From NCBI GenBank assembly GCA_017998575.1, contig JAGOCV010000175.1, forward strand, positions 1 to 8,237: 8,237 bases of DNA, given 5' to 3'. Both the position numbers and the translations under genes were made by a program. Positions 5,348 through 8,237 of the stretch are shown in pieces. This DNA comes from Burkholderiaceae bacterium (lineage in GTDB: Bacteria > Pseudomonadota > Gammaproteobacteria > Burkholderiales > Burkholderiaceae). Position 1 is the first letter of the stretch. Each line of letters opens with the position of its first letter. The notes beneath the pieces are model-generated. The model saw nothing but the letters and a program-made list of their open reading frames with translations. It made no database searches and was not told the DNA's origin.

Positions 5348-6610
5348 ATGGATGACCGATCGGCCGTCTTTCCCGAGCGCGCGCGCTGGGAAGGCGAGGG
5401 TACGCACCGCATTCCTTTCCTGGCCTATACCAGCGACGAGCTGTACAAGCGCGAGCTCGAACGCTTCTTCTATCGCGGCCACTGGTGCTACGTCGGGCTG
5501 GAGGCAGAAGTGCCCAACCCCGGCGACTACAAGCGCACCGTGGTCGGCGAGCGCTCGGTGATCCTCACGCGCGACGCGGGCGGCGAGATTCACGTGGTGG
5601 AGAACGTCTGCGCGCACCGCGGCATGCGGTTCTGCCGCGAGCGGCACGGCAATCGCAAGGACTTCACCTGCCCCTACCACCAGTGGAGCTACAACCTCAA
5701 GGGTGACTTGCAGGGCGTGCCGTTCCGCCGGGGCGTGCGGCAGGACGGCGAGGTGCACGGCGGCATGCCGTCCGATTTCTCGATGGCCGACCACGGCCTC
5801 ACCAAGCTCAAGGTGGCCGTGCGCGGCGGCGTGGTTTTCGCGTCGTTCGACCACGAGGTCGAACCGCTCGAGAGCTATCTGGGTCCGACGATCCTGGGTT
5901 ACTTCGACCGTATGTTCAACGGCCGCAAGCTGACCATCCTGGGCTACAACCGCCAGCGCATCCCGGGCAACTGGAAGCTCATGCAGGAGAACATCAAGGA
6001 CCCCTACCACCCGGGCCTTCTTCACACCTGGTTCGTGACCTTCGGGCTCTGGCGCGCCGACAACAAGTCGCAGTTGCGCATGGACGAGCGCCACCGGCAC
6101 GCGGCCATGATCTCCACGCGCGGCACCGGCGGCGGCAGCGCCGGGCAGGTCACGCAGGTGTCGAGCTTCAAGGAAAGCATGCAGCTCAACGATCCGGGCT
6201 TCCTCGACATCGTTCCGGAGACCTGGTGGAACGGACCTACGGCGGTCATGACGACGATTTTCCCCAGCATGATCCTGCAGCAGCAGGTCAACAGCGTCTC
6301 CACCCGCCACATCCAGCCCAGCGGGCACGGCAGCTTCGATTTCGTCTGGACGCATTTCGGTTTCGACGACGACACGCCGGAAATGACCGAACGCCGCCTG
6401 CGTCAGGCCAACCTGTTCGGACCGGCCGGCTTCGTCTCGGCCGACGATGGCGAGGTGATCGAGTTCTCGCAACAGGCGTTCGAATCCAAGCCCTTCCACC
6501 GTGCCGTGGCCGAGCTGGGCGGGCGTGAGGTGGAAGACACCGAGCACATGGTCACCGAGACGCTGATCCGCGGCATGTACCGCTACTGGCGCGATGTGAT
6601 GGAGGCCTGA
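5348..6610 (+). CDS. nagG: Rieske-type ring-hydroxylating oxygenase large subunit, salicylate 5-hydroxylase-like
   Basis: This 420-residue protein is the catalytic subunit of a Rieske non-heme iron oxygenase. The [2Fe-2S] centre is bound by Cys88-x-His90 and Cys108-x2-His111 (VCAHRG and TCPYHQW). The mononuclear iron site shows the family D-x2-H-x4-H motif: Asp218, His221 and His226 in [13 protein letters not shown]; the third carboxylate is probably in SADDGE near residue 366. It resembles the NagG/AndAc/TphA2 group and looks closest to NagG, the large subunit of salicylate 5-hydroxylase that makes gentisate, an assignment the NahR-like neighbour supports. Anthranilate or another substituted benzoate cannot be excluded. 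The start at 5348 has GGAG 8 bases upstream; the frame is open 19 codons further, but that part lacks similarity. No ferredoxin or reductase gene is adjacent, so electrons must come from components encoded elsewhere. Confidence 0.88.
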   Translation: MDDRSAVFPERARWEGEGTHRIPFLAYTSDELYKRELERFFYRGHWCYVGLEAEVPNPGDYKRTVVGERSVILTRDAGGEIHVVENVCAHRGMRFCRERHGNRKDFTCPYHQWSYNLKGDLQGVPFRRGVRQDGEVHGGMPSDFSMADHGLTKLKVAVRGGVVFASFDHEVEPLESYLGPTILGYFDRMFNGRKLTILGYNRQRIPGNWKLMQENIKDPYHPGLLHTWFVTFGLWRADNKSQLRMDERHRHAAMISTRGTGGGSAGQVTQVSSFKESMQLNDPGFLDIVPETWWNGPTAVMTTIFPSMILQQQVNSVSTRHIQPSGHGSFDFVWTHFGFDDDTPEMTERRLRQANLFGPAGFVSADDGEVIEFSQQAFESKPFHRAVAELGGREVEDTEHMVTETLIRGMYRYWRDVMEA

Positions 6611-6611
6611 G

Positions 6612-7118
6612 ATGACGACGAGCACGACGCCACCGCCCGGCCGTCCCGACATGCACACGTGGTTCGAACTGCAGCAGCTCTATGCCGACTACGCCAGTGC
6701 GGTGGATTCGGGCCAATGGGACCTGTGGCCCGATTTCTTCATCGATGAATGTCTCTACCGCCTGCAGCCGCGCGAGAACCACGAGCGCGGCTTCCCGCTG
6801 GCCACGCTGTCGTTCACGAGCAAGGGCATGCTGAAAGACCGCGTCTACGGCATCCGCGAGACGCTCTACCACGACCCGTACTACCAGCGGCACGTGGTCG
6901 GCGCGCCGGTCATCCGGCACATCGCAGACGACGGGCGACTGCACTGCGAGGCCAACTACGCGGTGTTCCGCACCAAGCTGTCGGAGCCCTCGACCGTCTT
7001 CAACGTCGGTCGGTACATCGACGTGGTGGTGCGCACCCCAGAGGGCCTGAAGTTCGCCTCGCGCGAATGCATCTACGACACCGAACTCGTGCCCAACTCG
7101 GTGATCTATCCCGTCTGA
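6612..7118 (+). CDS. nagH: Ring-hydroxylating oxygenase small subunit, salicylate 5-hydroxylase-like
   Basis: This 168-residue protein belongs to the small (beta) subunit family of aromatic-ring hydroxylating oxygenases, which adopt an NTF2-like cone fold and hold the catalytic subunits together without binding iron. Family-like stretches are [31 protein letters not shown] near the N-terminus (shown in two overlapping signature parts, [12 protein letters not shown] and [12 protein letters not shown]), [15 protein letters not shown] in the middle, and [20 protein letters not shown] at the end. The ATG is one base past the stop of the large subunit, and its GGAGG Shine-Dalgarno lies in the last large-subunit codons, so the two are probably translationally coupled for equal output. 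It is closest in my judgement to NagH. It has no catalytic residues of its own, so its substrate follows the partner. Confidence 0.86.
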   Translation: MTTSTTPPPGRPDMHTWFELQQLYADYASAVDSGQWDLWPDFFIDECLYRLQPRENHERGFPLATLSFTSKGMLKDRVYGIRETLYHDPYYQRHVVGAPVIRHIADDGRLHCEANYAVFRTKLSEPSTVFNVGRYIDVVVRTPEGLKFASRECIYDTELVPNSVIYPV

Positions 7119-7220
7119 GCCGCAGACCGGCTGGCGCGCCGGGGTGTCCGTTCATCATGTGGGATGCAGGCTCGCTATGCAACAATCGGGGGTTGTGCCA
7201 GAGGCCGGCCGGCCCGGCAT

Positions 7221-7243
7221 GCCGTTCCCGCTGACGGAACGGC
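7221..7243. repeat. Perfect hairpin between the oxygenase operon and the monomeric icd
   Basis: GCCGTTCC (7221-7228) and GGAACGGC (7236-7243) are perfect 8-base arms around a 7-base loop. The site is about 50 bases before the ATG of the next gene and 100 bases after the oxygenase small-subunit stop. There is no T-run, so it is not a standard terminator. It could be a leader structure, an operator, or a processing site. AACAAT at 7181-7186 is a weak candidate -10 box upstream of it. Confidence 0.45.
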
Positions 7244-7291
7244 CCAGACAAGCAGACGTTTTCAAGAAGCGAAGCCTTTCCAGGAGATTCC

Positions 7292-8237
<946 letters not shown>

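Noticed and set aside
5177..6658. A 493-codon open frame on the minus strand opposite the oxygenase large subunit
   Set aside because: It is a GC-rich antisense shadow of a gene with clear Rieske and iron-ligand motifs; its translation shows no recognisable family and it has no supporting start context.

Overview
The window looks like chromosomal DNA of a betaproteobacterium, probably order Burkholderiales. It is GC-rich, it places xseA next to sodB, its promoters have TACAAT/TAAAAT-like -10 boxes, and it carries a dimeric NADP isocitrate dehydrogenase gene, a NahR/NagR-type regulator, a NagG/NagH-type oxygenase and a monomeric isocitrate dehydrogenase gene. This assignment rests on remembered protein families and was not searched. 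There are no signs of insertion sequences, phage, CRISPR, tRNA or rRNA.

Layout. (1) 1-875 is the 3' end of xseA. (2) 930-1511 is sodB, the iron superoxide dismutase, with its own -10 box and a textbook terminator. (3) On the minus strand are a small exported Ala/Pro/Lys-rich protein (2510-2238) and an exported DUF192 protein (2164-1619). (4) 2724-3980 is icd, a dimeric NADP isocitrate dehydrogenase. (5) The gap between the convergent icd and lysR genes holds a strong Fur box on a promoter, about 110 nt of non-coding DNA, and a hairpin followed by six T's. I read this as a Fur-repressed small RNA. (6) 5201-4263 (minus) is a NahR/NagR-type LysR regulator with a GTG start. It is divergent from a two-gene operon (5348-6610 and 6612-7118) that resembles the large and small oxygenase subunits of salicylate 5-hydroxylase. 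A perfect ATC-N9-GAT palindrome lies between them. (7) From 7292 to the window end is the first part of a monomeric NADP isocitrate dehydrogenase, unrelated in fold to the first.

How it fits together. The most interesting element is the candidate small RNA at about 4044-4156. One stretch (4109-4122) is complementary, with two mismatches in 14, to the sodB leader across its ribosome-binding site. That is the arrangement by which RyhB, PrrF and NrrF-type RNAs shut off iron-superoxide dismutase when iron is short. The model is: low iron releases Fur, the RNA is made, and sodB translation is blocked. The regulator-oxygenase unit appears to be a compact aromatic-acid (probably salicylate to gentisate) entry module sitting between two isocitrate dehydrogenase genes. 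Its ferredoxin and reductase are not in this window.
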